Assembly (NCBI GenBank): GCA_905221615.1 | Contig: CAJNDT010005556.1 | Location: forward strand, 959,779-1,023,778 | Direction of reading: 5' to 3' | Source of the DNA: Symbiodinium sp. CCMP2592 | Lineage: Eukaryota; Sar; Dinophyceae; Suessiales; Symbiodiniaceae | DNA length: 64,000 nucleotides | Part shown: in pieces, positions 10,432 through 21,400 of the stretch | How the letters are laid out: each line of letters begins with the position of its first letter | Position numbering within the stretch: the first letter of the stretch is position 1 | Translations under genes and position numbers: made by a program | The notes under the pieces: model-generated | The model's database searches: none | Seen by the model: only the letters and a program-made list of their open reading frames with translations | Told to the model about the DNA's origin: nothing

Positions 10432-10839
10432 TTATAATTCGAGGTCACCATAGTAAGAACGACGTGCATTCTGAGTTCCATCGCGCAACTCAACTACTAG
10501 TACAGTGAAGCCACATGTAAAGTAGCGTCGCTGCTGCATGTAAGGGCTCAGCGCCCACTTCTTGAAACAATACTTGGGGCTTGAAAACGTAGCTGTCGAA
10601 GTGGCGTCCCAGAATGAGCTTGTGAAGTCCTGATAAGTCAAAATCGATTCTGCAATTTTGGTTCCGCGAAGTTTGCTGGCCCTGCCAACATTTTTTGCGC
10701 GTCGCATCTCAGAACTCTTGAATTTAGTGATGCTGATCTCTTCACAGATGCAACCTACCTTGAGCCATGTCCCCCAGCGTCTGCTCGCACGTAGTTGTTT
10801 TTTGGCGTGGGCGGGTCTCAACGACTGCGGCAGCAGCAC
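10432..10839 (-). CDS. Possible orphan exon, function unknown
   Basis: A 135-codon minus-strand frame with fairly balanced composition (TKFKSSEMRRAKNVGRASKL, YFTCGFTVLVVELRDG) in a stretch free of repeats. I recognise no family. Plus-strand frames of similar length overlap it, so strand and coding status are uncertain. It may be a remnant of a former gene at the edge of the repeat mosaic. Confidence 0.2.
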   Translation of the reverse strand: MLLPQSLRPAHAKKQLRASRRWGTWLKVGCICEEISITKFKSSEMRRAKNVGRASKLRGTKIAESILTYQDFTSSFWDATSTATFSSPKYCFKKWALSPYMQQRRYFTCGFTVLVVELRDGTQNARRSYYGDLEL

Positions 10840-11218
10840 TCGGTCCCTACAGGAAGCCTAGCAAACGAAGAAAACTACCCAAAAAATATGAAACAAGCCG
10901 CGACCTGCAGGCTTTGCCGGCAGGAGTCGTTCAGCTTCGGTTCCTGCCAAAATCCTGAAGGGTTTTGGACCACGGCCTGCATGGCTTTCCACGGATTTGG
11001 GACCGCGACCAGAATGCTTTCTCCCACGTACTGGCGCGTCCAAACATATTTTCGCCCAAGTACTGGTGGGATTCAGAAGCACGGCGCTTTGCCTCCCCAC
11101 GTGTTTTTTATTATATTAGCTGGATTCAGAAGGCCACGCTCAAAGGTTTGGAAGGTGGCAACTTTGGGATTTATATAAGAAAACACTATTGCGTCAAATG
11201 GACGCCAAGCGTCCAAGG

Positions 11219-11270
11219 CACCCCTCCCCCCCCCCCTCCCCCCTTCCCTCCCGCCCCTCCTCCGCTCGCT
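11219..11270. repeat. C-rich homopolymer-like tract
   Basis: A run of C broken by single T or G, ending near 11270. Prone to length error in sequencing. It marks the boundary just before the telomere-motif mosaic begins. Confidence 0.85.
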
Positions 11271-11377
11271 GACAGGTGCGAGCTTTCTGGAGTTTTCGAC
11301 GACACGGGATGCAATGTAGCATCTTTATGTGTTGGGGCTCGCGTACAGCCGGGCCGAGGCGGACGACACGCAGCGTT

Positions 11378-11465
11378 TCAATTAAGGAATATTCCTTAAA
11401 TCATATTAGGGATCCTCAATATGATTTACGGACTATTCCTTGATTAAGGGATATTGGAGTCTCTG
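11378..11465. mobile_element. MITE family A, left-truncated copy
   Basis: Family A elements are hairpins of about 100-110 bp ending in CCCAGAGACTCCAATA and its inverse, with AAGGAATATTCCTTA words in the arms and a GGATCC-like centre. This copy lacks the left outer end and finishes in TATTGGAGTCTCTG. Confidence 0.75.
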
Positions 11466-11467
11466 TG

Positions 11468-11562
11468 TACCCCTTAACTAAGGAATAGAGTTTAAATCAT
11501 AATATGAAACCCATTATATTTTAAGGTATATTGCTTAATTAAGGGGTATTGGGCTCTCTGGG
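11468..11562. mobile_element. MITE family A, second copy in tandem
   Basis: Starts two bases after the previous copy and finishes in GGGTATTGGGCTCTCTGGG. The left outer end is missing, and the two lie head to tail. Confidence 0.7.
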
Positions 11563-12056
11563 TTAGCAACTCCCGGCGTTTCCCCAACTCTGAATCTCCC
11601 GGGTTTATGGTATACTTGGAGGCCCTGAGGACTTAGTAACGCAGTTATGGGTAGGGATATCATTGAGGTTGGCATTAAATCTAAATCACTGTAGGAACCC
11701 TAGCTCCAAGAACCTGTTTCAAAACAACGATGGTTGAGGTTCAAGGTTTTAGGGTTAAGCAGAGTAAGGGGGTTTGCGTTTCTCCGGCTTAGTGGGGACC
11801 CCCACCGCCCAACTAAAACCTGAGGCCCCGCTAGCACTTCCAATCCGACACTCCTGCAACCCCTCAGTCCCTGTAGAGATCCCTATGCGAGCCATTAAGC
11901 CCCAAACCCCCAAAACACTAAAACCCCTAAACGAATCTTATAAAACCTAAACCCTGCTACTAAGTCTGAGTGGACCTGTGCGAGCCGCTAAGCCTCAGGC
12001 TCCGCAGACATCGTGAAGCCGGATCCTGTTCGGCAGCTTTGCTGTTTCCCATCCTG

Positions 12057-12176
12057 CTTGGAGGGGCAGGGGACTTAGTAAGTCGTGTATAAGTAGGGTT
12101 ATAAGTAGGGTGACTCCATTTAGGGGGCTTATAACTCTACTTATAACCTACTTACTAAGTCCCCTGCCCCTCCAAG
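12057..12176. mobile_element. MITE family B
   Basis: A 120-bp near-perfect hairpin ending in CTTGGAGGGGCAGGGGACTT and its inverse. The arms contain TTAGTAAGT and ATAAGTAGGGTTATAA. This is a well-preserved member and the best reference copy in the window. Confidence 0.9.
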
Positions 12177-12509
12177 TAATTTTCGGCTTGGAACTGAAAT
12201 CTCCTTGGAGTCCAGGAATGGCTATAGTATGGTATGATATCCCCGCCAGCCCCAGCCCAATCGTGAAGACCCCGATAGGAAGCTCTTATTCAAACCATGC
12301 AGAAATCCTGAAAGGAACTCCGAAAAAGACCCTATAGTCTCTCTATGAAGGACGCCCTTTTCGCTTGCCTTCACAGCGCAGACCGTTCGCTGAAAGGAGT
12401 GGCAGCTTGACACTTCCAGGCTGCCACAAGTCGATGGAAGTTTCCGAAACTGAGGGGCTGAGCCACCGAGTCCAAAAAAGGGCTTAAGGAGTTTAGGGTT
12501 TAGGGTTTA

Positions 12510-12589
12510 CCTTAACCCTGAAGAACCTACCTTTTTAGGGTTCCCCTATTATGATTTCCTTGAAAAAGGTAGGTTCTTCAGGGTTAAGG
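12510..12589. mobile_element. MITE family J, with perfect 27-bp ends
   Basis: An 80-bp hairpin beginning CCTTAACCCTGAAGAACC. The first 27 bases are a perfect inverse of the last 27, leaving a loop of about 26 bp. It sits against a TTTAGGG run on the left. Confidence 0.9.
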
Positions 12590-12723
12590 CATGGTTTAGA
12601 GGGGCTAAGTACCCTAGTCCAAAAAAGGCCAACCTTTTCAACTACGGTAGGATTATATAAAACCCAACAGGTTAAGGATTACCCTACTAAGCCACTAAAC
12701 AACATAGGGGACGCTAACACATA

Positions 12724-12876
12724 CAGTATCCTAAATGGTAGGATCCTCGTTATACTGACTCATTATAAGGTACCCAGTATCCTAAATGGTAGGATCCTTA
12801 TTATACGGACTCAAAATAAGGTACCCAGTATCCTAAATGGTAGGATCCTTATTATACGGACCCAAAAGAAGGTACC
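12724..12876. repeat. 51-bp tandem repeat, three copies
   Basis: Units start at 12724, 12775 and 12826 with CAGTATCCTAAATGGTAGGA. The 51-bp period keeps a 17-residue frame open. I treat that as a by-product and not a protein. Confidence 0.92.
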
Positions 12877-13079
12877 CCTTGTTTTCGGAACGTCTAAACC
12901 CTTCTAGAGACCTTTAAAGGGACCCTTATAGTACCCTTATAGTAACCCTTTAGAGGAACCATAAGGTACCCCTTGTTTTCGGAACCTCCCACATCGCTTA
13001 TGCAAGGGAGCAGAGTGCCCCCATCCTGAGGCCTACATGCATCTTAGAGGTAGTTGAGAGCTTAGGCGTGTTTCAGTGT

Positions 13080-13690
13080 GCTCCTTTTTTAGGGTTTAGG
13101 GATGTTTAGGGTTTGAGCTTTAGGGTTTAGTTTAGGGTTTGGGGTTTAGGGTCTAGGTTTGAGGATTCAGCGCTGCGGCCATTTAGCATTCAAGGCTTGG
13201 CGTTGAGAGTCTAAGCTTTACTGATTGGGTCGAGGGATTCATGCAGGGCAAGCCGAAGCCGGGACTGGCTTTGGGAACCCCTACAGTTTAGGGTTTAGGG
13301 CCTTATAGTAGCTCTTACCAGGACCCCCCAATGGCCCGTTGATGGAGCCCTTGTGGGTATTTGGGGTATATTAGAGGGTAGTTGGGGGCTCTAGGCATAG
13401 TAGCCCTTATAGGCCCCTGTAAAGGGACCCTATTCAAATTATTCAGGCCCCTTTCTAGAGGCGTCTAGGACCTAGGGTCTTGGAACCTGCATGGTTTTGG
13501 GTTTAGTACATTTCAGATTTTGAAGGGTCGTTCGGGGTTGCAAGGCAGTTTAGGTCTGAAGGGAAGGTTGAGGGTTTAGGGCTTCGGGTCTATAAGGGAA
13601 GGTTTAAAGGGTTTAGGCCTTAGGGTTTAAAGGGGAAGGTTTAGGGTTTAGGGTTTCGGGTTGAAGGGGGGTTCAGGGTATAAGGGCTTA
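13080..13690. repeat. Telomere-like TTTAGGG runs, degenerate
   Basis: Scattered one- to four-unit runs of TTTAGGG with GGGTTTGGGG and GGGTTTCGGG variants, on the plus strand, clustered at 13085-13150 and 13570-13680. No gene is supported in 12900-14200. Confidence 0.8.
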
Positions 13691-13842
13691 GGGCTTAGGC
13701 TTTGACGGGAACCTTCCTTCCTTGCAAAGCGTCTCGAACGTGCTGCGGGCCTGCCCTTAGGGCACGCTCCGCTGGAAGGGAATTCGTCAGACGTGTGGCT
13801 CTTCCCTGAGGCCCTAGCAGCCTGGGAACTTCTCAAGCTAAT

Positions 13843-13900
13843 ATAGGGGCCTTAATAATTAGAGTAGGGGTGTTGGGGCCCATTGTACTATAATTCAAAC
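13843..13900. mobile_element. MITE family G, left half only
   Basis: Family G hairpins open with TAGGGGCCTTAATAATTAGA and carry GGGCCCATTATACTATAATT near the centre. This copy keeps the first half and then runs into unrelated sequence. Confidence 0.65.
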
Positions 13901-14501
13901 AAGATTAAGGGGTTTCGGGTTAAAGTATGAATTAGGCTAATCCCCTGTGCAACACAGTTCCTCTGAGTTCCTTCGTTCATGCCGGTTTGCGGTTTTAGAG
14001 CGGTTTTACACCCTGATGCCTACAGTACAGCGGGATTTGCACCCGGCGGCATCATCTCTGCGACATGTTGCCTGCGGCCGCTGCCGCGGCCAGGCAGGAG
14101 GTGGGACAGTAGCCTCAATTTTCAAGCAACAGTTGAGCACCGATTATCGGTTATCGTAGTCCAACAGCTAATCTGGGGTCGTCATTTTTGGGCTCCTTAG
14201 TACAAATTACAAATAAAAGTAATAATCCCACAGGAAGGCAACAGTTCAACACCAATAATGACCAATAATCGTAGTCCTAAAGCTACTGGCATTAGTAGTG
14301 GTCATACTGTATTGGTAACCGGATGCAAGGGACGTTTCTGAAACACGAAAAGCTGCGGATGCCGAGTAAAATGCAACCTTCGGACAACACGGCACCCACT
14401 CAGGGTAAACGCATAAACGCGAAACTGGTAAACATTGAAGCACCAAGCAGTTCAAAAGAAACGCCAGGCGCGCTCAACTCTACGTTAAACCCTAAACCCT
14501 A

Positions 14502-14619
14502 CTTGGAGGGGCAGGGCACTTAGTAAGTAGGTTATAAGTAGAGTTATAATGTACCCTAAATGGAATTACCCCAATTATAATACTTATAAACGACTTACTA
14601 AGTCCCGTGCCCCTCCAAG
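14502..14619. mobile_element. MITE family B
   Basis: Ends CTTGGAGGGGCAGGG and the inverse, flanked by A and T as in several other copies (ACTTGG and CCAAGT). A CCCTAAA run abuts it on the left. Confidence 0.85.
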
Positions 14620-14697
14620 TAAACAGTCCCTTGAGAGGTGCGCCCGGTCGCTTAGAGGTGTGCCCGGCTGCTTGCACCCGCACGTCTCCGGGCACCT

Positions 14698-14800
14698 TAC
14701 TGCTGATGGACAAAATCCTGCATTACCCATTATAAGATCATACCATACTTCCCATAGTTTAGAGTCCTTAGGGTCATGCAGGATTTTGTCCATCAGCCGT
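14698..14800. mobile_element. MITE family D, reference copy
   Basis: A hairpin ending TACTGCTGATGGACAAAATC and its inverse, with CCTGCAT continuing the stem. The centre reads CCCATAGTTTAGAGTCC. It serves to interpret the interrupted copies at 29894 and 34251. Confidence 0.88.
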
Positions 14801-15221
14801 ATCATGAGTGAGCTGCAAGGGAATGGTAAGTGTGTACTACAAGATTCATGCAGGGCCTTAAGATTCAGAACAGGGTTTTGCGGCCCAGTATACTATAGCA
14901 AAAATATAAGGAACCCGCCAAAATAGCATTGGCATTTAGGCCCCTATAGTAAACGTTTAGGGTCTAGCGGTCTAGCCGTCAAGGGCTCAGGGCTTTGAAT
15001 TGAGGCCTGGTCATCATGATTGAAGCCCTGGCCGTAACCTGCTAGCTACGTCCGTGATGCTGAAAAAAGTGGTGCGCTTCGACGCACGAGGGTTCAGGCC
15101 TTAACGCGACGAGTTATGCCGTAAACCCCCAAAACCGAATGCAGGTGCCTTAATAAGCATTAGACTAGGGCTTTGTGGCATATGATGCTACAAATCGGAC
15201 CGGGAAACCCGAAGCATAGTA

Positions 15222-15321
15222 CCCAGAGACTCCAATACAAGGGATATACCTTAAATTATAGTAGGATCCTACTATGATTTTAAGGAATATTCCTTAATTA
15301 AGGGATATTGGAGTCTCTGGG
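15222..15321. mobile_element. MITE family A, near-complete
   Basis: CCCAGAGACTCCAATA to its inverse, flanked by TA on both sides, which fits a TA target duplication. The centre reads AGGATCCT. Confidence 0.88.
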
Positions 15322-15878
15322 TATATATATTCGTAATTTGCAGGCCGGGGACCGGGGATGTAGGTCTCATTACGATACGGGCCTTAACAATTAGAATAGG
15401 GTTTTTGGTGGCCGCCAAAAAGAAAAGGTAACTCTTGAAGCCCCTAGATTTTTTCTGGGGGCTTAGGATGGTTTGAATGATTTTCAAACGACGTTCAAGT
15501 TGGTTTTTCGCCGTAAGTGTTTGAAGCATAGTTCCAGATCTTGGATTTCTCAAGATGCTAGGTTAGCGGTTGGGATTTGGCAGCACTTGGGGACAGAGGT
15601 GTCCTTTCCCTTTTAAGCGCGCTGCAGTGATTTTGGGGTTTACGTTTTAAGGTGTTGCCGCCCACTCTGTTGCAGGTTGGGGCTCAGGTTTCAAGCATAG
15701 GTTTTGGTCATGAGAGTTTCAAGTTCGGGTCTAGTCTAGAGGGCTACAAGTTGAGAACTTCAGTTAAGGCTGAACAGTTTGGAGTCTACGGATTCGGATT
15801 TATGGGCTTAGTGCCCCTGCCACCATATGAAACGGTCCTCTCGAAACCTGAAAAGAACCCGCCCCAAGCCCTACCCAA

Positions 15879-15955
15879 GCCCCCATAGTAGTTCCTTTTT
15901 GGGATTACCTTATAGGATTCTATATATGAACCCCAACAAGGAACTACTTTGGGGC
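15879..15955. mobile_element. MITE family I
   Basis: A short hairpin beginning CCCCATAGTAGTTCC and ending GGAACTACTTTGGGG. A second copy lies at 17527. Confidence 0.8.
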
Positions 15956-16049
15956 CTTTGGGTAAACCCCAAACCCTGAACCTTGCTGACCGAAGCCGAC
16001 ACACCTTCTGCCAGAGTGACACTCCTTTAGTATACATTACCATGGTATG

Positions 16050-16122
16050 TTATAGAAGGGGCCCCACCCCCACCCTGTAATAGTGGTATAATAGGAGAAA
16101 AATAGGGCCCTAGTATATATTA
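16050..16122. mobile_element. MITE family P, truncated relative
   Basis: Matches one arm of the element at 1649-1767: a TTATAGAAG end, then CCACCCTGTAATAGTGGTAT and TAGGGCCCTA. The second arm is missing. It shows the family spans both the genic edge and the mosaic. Confidence 0.65.
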
Positions 16123-16159
16123 CCACAGTATGACATAATGCCAATAATTTATGTCCCAA

Positions 16160-16250
16160 CCTTAACCCTGAATAACCTACCTCTTTATGGTTCCTTATTA
16201 TGACTTCCTTATATAACTCCTTAAAAAAGGCAGGCTATTCCGGGTTAAGG
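16160..16250. mobile_element. MITE family J
   Basis: CCTTAACCCTGAATAACC at the left and CTATTCCGGGTTAAGG at the right. More diverged than the copy at 12510. Confidence 0.8.
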
Positions 16251-16555
16251 AAGCCACAACACCCAAAACAACCACACCCCCAGCCGGCTAGGCACAAGTA
16301 CGCCAGCGGCTGAAAGAGATCAGCAAAACCTGCATCATCGAAATTTCAGGACGTCTGCTCAAGGAGAAAAGGTTTATATATAGGGTTTAAGGTTTAGGGT
16401 TTAGGGATTCAGCGGATTCCTGCGTTCAAAACATCCTTACGATGCGGTTTAGGACTACACTCAAATATTAAACCTGAACCCTAAAAGTCTGAAGCCTCAA
16501 CAATGAAACTCCTAGATAAACACGCCGCCCTAAAGCCCTAAAAAACCCTAAACTC

Positions 16556-16667
16556 TAACCTCTAAACCCTAAACCCTAAATCCTAAACCCTAAGCTGAAC
16601 CCCTAAAACCCTAACCTCTAAACCCTAAACCCTAAATCCCAAACCCTAAGCTGAACCCCTAAACCCC
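16556..16667. repeat. 56-bp tandem repeat made of telomere-like units, two copies
   Basis: Each unit contains CTAAACCCTAAACCCTAAAT plus a spacer CTAAGCTGAACCCC. Units begin at 16556 and 16612. This shows a telomere-like run being amplified as a larger unit. Confidence 0.85.
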
Positions 16668-16743
16668 CAAAAAACCCCAAAACAGCTCCTGGGGCCTTAG
16701 GAGTGTGAGTCGGTTCCGTGAAGTTTATGCTTATCGCTTAGGG

Positions 16744-16921
16744 CCCAGAGACTCCGAATACCTAGGGTTCCTTTTAGGGATCTATAGGGGATCTATGCAG
16801 GGTTTAGGGTTTAGGGGACTCCAATATACCCCTTAATTAAGGGATATACCATAAATTATAGTAGGATCCTTAATATGATTTAAGGAATATTCCTTAATTA
16901 AGGGATGTTGGAGTCTCTGGG
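16744..16921. mobile_element. MITE family A, possibly interrupted
   Basis: A left end CCCAGAGACTCCGAATA occurs at 16744. A complete inner hairpin with a right end GGAGTCTCTGG follows from about 16815. Between them lies a short TTTAGGG run. Either one interrupted element or a solo end beside a whole one. Confidence 0.7.
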
Positions 16922-17212
16922 GGGGTGGTTTTAAGCTTTAGGGCCTTTGGGGTTTGCGCTTTGGCTTTTTTCGTCATTTTTTTGGAGAGGGGGGGGGAGG
17001 CGGCGGGGGGGGCTTGGGGTTTAGGGCTTAAGGCTTGGGGCTTCGGGTTTAGGGAGGCGTAAGTCGGGCCTTTAGGGCTTTGGAGTGTAGGTTGAAGCTT
17101 CCTAAACCCTAAACCCCTAAACCCTAAACCCTTCCGGTCGTGACTTTAGGATTGTGGGGCTCAGGGACTTGGCGATGGGTTTTTGGCTTTCGGATGGCGG
17201 TCCAACCGGTTT

Positions 17213-17333
17213 CCCAGACCCCCGGGAGGATCCAGAAAGTAGATCCCCTAATTTGGGGCCCTTTACTACGAAGGGTACTTTACAGGGACCCCCATTAAGG
17301 GATCTGCTTTTTGGATCCTGCCGGGGGTCTGGG
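17213..17333. mobile_element. MITE family H, reference copy
   Basis: A hairpin ending CCCAGACCCCCGGGAGGATC and its inverse, with AAAGTAGATCCCCTAAT in the arm. Two other copies (31839 and 49187) carry insertions. Confidence 0.88.
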
Positions 17334-17526
17334 TTATCGTCAGCATGCTCTGATTTGGGCAACTTTAGTTTCACGGCCCCACAACGGTCAAAAACAGCGG
17401 CGTGCAGAGACTTGTGAACGCACTGGGCCCGAACACAACGCGTGCTATGTGGCTTGAGTATCGAACGGGTTCACAGTTCAGAATCATGAAAACAGACATG
17501 AGTTTGTTATCATATTATTACCCATA

Positions 17527-17604
17527 GGCCCCAAAGTAGCTCGGTTTTGGGATTACCTTGTAGGAATCTCAATATGAACGACAAAAAGGAACTACTATGG
17601 GGCC
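17527..17604. mobile_element. MITE family I
   Basis: Begins GGCCCCAAAGTAGCTC and ends GGAACTACTATGGGGCC, with GGGATTACCTTGTAGGA shared with the copy at 15879. Confidence 0.8.
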
Positions 17605-17642
17605 TCAGGGCAATGCCCAAAATACTAAGCCCGAAGACCCTA

Positions 17643-17899
17643 CTTGGGGGGGGGCAGGGCGCAGTAAGTAGGTTATAAGTCGAGCTATAAGTAGCCTAAA
17701 TGGAGTTACCCCAATTATCAAAAGGGGAAATGGAGGGACCCTTAATGGCGACCCCTACCCTATCATGGGGTATATAATGGGCACATAATAACTATATTAA
17801 GGGTATATACCTAGGGGTCCTTACTAAGGGTCCCTCCTTTTCCCCTTTGAAATTACAACCCAACTAAAAAACGACTTACTAAGTCCCCTGCCCCTCCAC
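17643..17899. mobile_element. MITE family B containing a nested element
   Basis: The outer arms match family B (GGGGCAGGG, AGTAAGTAGGTTATAAGT and the inverse). A 133-bp foreign hairpin splits it at 17718-17850. Confidence 0.85.
17718..17850. mobile_element. Nested hairpin element with 5-bp target duplication
   Basis: The ends TCAAAAGGGG and CCCCTTTGA are inverted, and GGAGGGACCCTTA continues the stem. AATTA flanks both sides (17713-17717 and 17851-17855). Insertion into the family B hairpin postdates that copy. Confidence 0.8.
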
Positions 17900-17910
17900 C
17901 TAAACCCTAA

Positions 17911-17999
17911 ACCCCATAGATCCCTTTAAGGAAGCCTATAGATCCCTTTAAGGAACCCTATAGATCCCTTTAAGGAACCCTTTAGATCCCTTGAAGGAC
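17911..17999. repeat. 22-bp tandem repeat, four copies
   Basis: The unit CCCTATAGATCCCTTTAAGG plus AA, with increasing divergence to the right. The same unit recurs as one or two copies at about 36010, 41697, 42140, 52312 and 55770, usually after a CCCTAAA run. Confidence 0.88.
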
Positions 18000-18094
18000 C
18001 CCACGACCTCGCGGCCCCCAACTCTCCGAACACTTTCGCGATATCCGCAGGCCTTCACAGTAGGTGGCACCTGTGAACGGGGTTTAGGGTTTAG

Positions 18095-18317
18095 TGTGAA
18101 ACCAATGCCCCTGCTGCAAAGGATGACAGCACAAATCGGAGGCCCCTGCCGCAAGGACGACAGCACAAATCCGAGGCATTCTGGTTCGCGAGAAAAGGCT
18201 CCCCCGGCGGGGGTCTTCACTTTGTAGGTCGGGGGCTCTTCGGGGGGGCGGTTGTAAGCTTCTGCAGGGTCTAGGCCAGGGTCCCGGTGCTTTTGAGTTT
18301 CGTCTTGTCGTTTTACA
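18095..18317 (+). repeat. 5' LTR
   Basis: Begins TGTGAAACC, ends GTTTTACA. It contains a 35-bp internal duplication (from 18108 and from 18143, sharing GACAGCACAAATC) and a CCCCCGGCGGGGG palindrome. Transcription control of the element should lie here, but no TATA-type box is evident. Confidence 0.93.
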
Positions 18318-18331
18318 TTGGTAGCGGAGCC
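18318..18331 (+). other. Primer binding site
   Basis: TTGGTAGCGGAGCC directly follows the LTR. It resembles the TGGTATCAGAGC site complementary to methionine tRNA that is usual in Copia elements, with two differences, so a tRNA-Met or similar primer is likely. Confidence 0.7.
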
Positions 18332-18452
18332 CGGGCCGCTTTCCGGGTCTTTCCTGTAGTGTGTCGTTGTTCTCTTGTCTCGTTGTGTTGTCGGTGAGGG
18401 CTGCCTTCAGGGCTTCTTTGTCTCTTTGGGGGTTCGTAGTGCCTACGCGCCA

Positions 18453-21400
18453 ATGGCGTTCTCGGGTGCTGGAGCAAGTAATCCTACCTCCTATTACAGC
18501 AACGCTCCTGCTACGGATCAGAGTGATCAGACTGCTCGGGCTCAGGATCAAGGTGACGGAAGGGTTTGGGATGATTCTTCTTGGAACCGGGGTGATCAAT
18601 GGGCTTGGCAGGGATGGTATAGACCATACGGCTACCGCTATCACTGGTCTTGGGGTTCAAAGGCCGAGTGGAGTACAGACGGTGGAGATTTCTCCAGTGG
18701 ATCACCGGGCGAGGGTGATGATGATCAGGGCTCAGGTGGGCGCCAAGATGAGCATCCATCGCATGAGCTCCGCAGTTCCGAGGGCGAGAATGCGGGTTAC
18801 AATCGGAGGGCTTCTTGGAATTCTTCCGGGAAGTGGGCTGGAGACTCATCGACAGGGATCTCTAATTCACATGATGATGGGAACCTGGGGTCCGAGGCCA
18901 CAGCTACGAAGGGCTCTTTCAACGAGAGGATGGCAGTTCCGGGATTCGATGCTCAGAGTTCTGGGGAGGAGCTTGGCATGAGCGCTAGGTCTTATCTTCG
19001 CCAGGTGGACGCATGGTGCAAGGTAACGAGGACACCCAAACATCAGCAAGCCCTTCTACTCTATCAGAACCTCTCGGGAAGGGCATGGGTTGAATCAGAG
19101 GAATTGAGCGTTGAGGATCTCTCGGGCAACAACGGTGTATCAATCTTTCGAGCTTGGATTCAAGAAAGGTATCAGGAAGTCGAAGTGTCAAAGATTGCGG
19201 AAAGCCTTACTGCATTCTTTAAGCGGCTTCGTCGTCAATCTGGGCAAACCATCAGGGAATTCAACTCGGCTTTCGATAGGAGTCACTCCCGACTCCTAGA
19301 AATCGACTGCCGCCTCCCAGAGGTGGCAAAGGCATGGGCCTATCTCAACGCGCTTAGCCTGAGCAGTTCAGAGGAATTGGCTTTGCTGGCTTCGGTAGGG
19401 AATGAGTACAATGTGACAAAGTTGCAGCGCGCAGCAGTGTTGCATGAGAAGTCCCTACGCCCTCCTTGGCAACCCCGGAAAGGGCCTTATCAGGACATTG
19501 GCGGTAAAGGGCAGAAGGGGGTCAAGGCTTCCTATATGACTGGGGTCGATGAGGTTGATGAGGATGAAGAGGTTTACCAGGGGGCAGATGACGAGGTGCT
19601 TGCAGAGGAAGAAGCCGTTGCGATGCACGAGGCGTATGTAGCTCAGGAGACCGCAAAAGCCAGATATCGTGAGGTCTCCAAAGCACGGGGTGTGGATCCT
19701 AGTGTGCTGCGGAAGGGTGTCAGTGAGAATCCGGGGAAATCCAACATCGAGGAGCGCCTTGCACAGGCGAAGGCACGATCGTTCTGCGCCGGGTGCGGCA
19801 GGCGAGGACACTGGCACAAGGACAGCACATGTCCTCTCAACAAACCGGAGAACCAGCAGCTCGGCAACAAAGGGAATGTCCCTAAGTCCGGCGGGGATCA
19901 ACAGGCCCATGTGACATCCTCCAGCGGTGATGGGAGCGGATCGGTTGTTCAGGTTGCTTACGAGGTCGGGTACCCGAGTGGCAACAAACTGTATGCAATC
20001 ACGGACACCGCTTGCAGTAAGTCGGTTATGGGTCAAGGATGGCTTGAATCCTACTTGAAACTGGCGAGGAACGCGGGCCTGGAAACCCAGTTTGTGAACG
20101 CCTCGGACGATTTCAGGTTTGGTGCTTCGAAACTCTTCCGAGCTACATACACAGCAACCATCTTGATCGAGGTTGGCGGTAAACCGTTTGCGGTCAGGGC
20201 TTCGGTGGTCGAGGGTGAGGTTCCGCTCCTTCTCAGTCGGAAGGTCCTGAGTGTTTTGGGCATGGTGTACGATGTCGATGAGAACACGGCACGGTTCAAG
20301 CACCTGGGAGTCGACAACATCATGCTTTCGACCACTGACAATGGCCACCCCGCCTTGATCGTGAATCCGAGGGTAGGTCATAATCCCAAGTTGCCGTCAC
20401 CCCAAGAGTGGGCTGATGATGAGGTGAAGCTACTCCCTCTCGCCAGGAAGCAATACACGGTGCATACATCTCTCATGACCTCGTCTCACGATCTTGAGGT
20501 CGAACACCAATATGTTAGCGGAGGTGTAGATAGCAAACTTCCCTCGCGAGGACCGCTGGCGAGTGTGACTCCAAGACTATTTTACCCCAAGAAGATCAAC
20601 CCGACTATCCGGAATCTCTTGAGTGCCACTGCCCTTAATCATGAAATGTTTGCAGCTTGGTGGAGTCGAACCCCTATTACCAAGGACTTCTGGATTGAGA
20701 CACCAAGTGCCTTTGTGAGAATCCACGTAGTTCCCAGAAAAGGACTGTTCGACCCGAGCCAATGGAGCACCGATCAGATCCACATCAAGGAGATGCTTCT
20801 TGACGCCATCGGGGAGATGAGGTGCACCTCGGCAATTTCATGTGGGAGTTCGCATGCGTTACATCAAGTGCATGACGCATGGAGAGGGGAAACGAGTTCA
20901 CAACATCCAGTTCTATGGGTCGGCAGGACTGTTTTCTCCCGAGCTTCCTGTAGCACTCCTTTTGAAGATTCCCTCTCGAATCCTGCGGTTGCTGCTCCTG
21001 AAGATGGCCTCCTCATCCGAGACAACGGGGAATGTGTGGCACATGACGAAGGCGCAGCTCATCTCGAAGGCGATGGGCATGGGGATCACGATCCACCAAT
21101 CTTGGAGTGTGGGCGAAATTCGCCAGCTTATCCAGGAGAAGAAGAAGGCCATGGGCGAGATCTCAGAGGTCCCGAAAGGGTTGGCATCAATGAACAAAGC
21201 CCAACTCCTAGAGCAGTGCCGGTTGTTGGAAATCGAGGTGCCCGAGAAGGCGACGAATGGCCACTTGACCCTCCTCATCCGGGACTGTTGCACCAGGAAC
21301 AAAGGGGATGCGGTGGTGAGTTTCGGGCGACACCGCGGCAAGTTGTTCCGGGAAGTACCCCAGAGTTATCTTCGCTGGGCTTTGGCAGAGGTAAAGGAGC

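Noticed and set aside
12551-12907. 118-codon frame with 17-residue repeats
   Set aside because: It is the 51-bp tandem repeat read in frame, next to a hairpin element.
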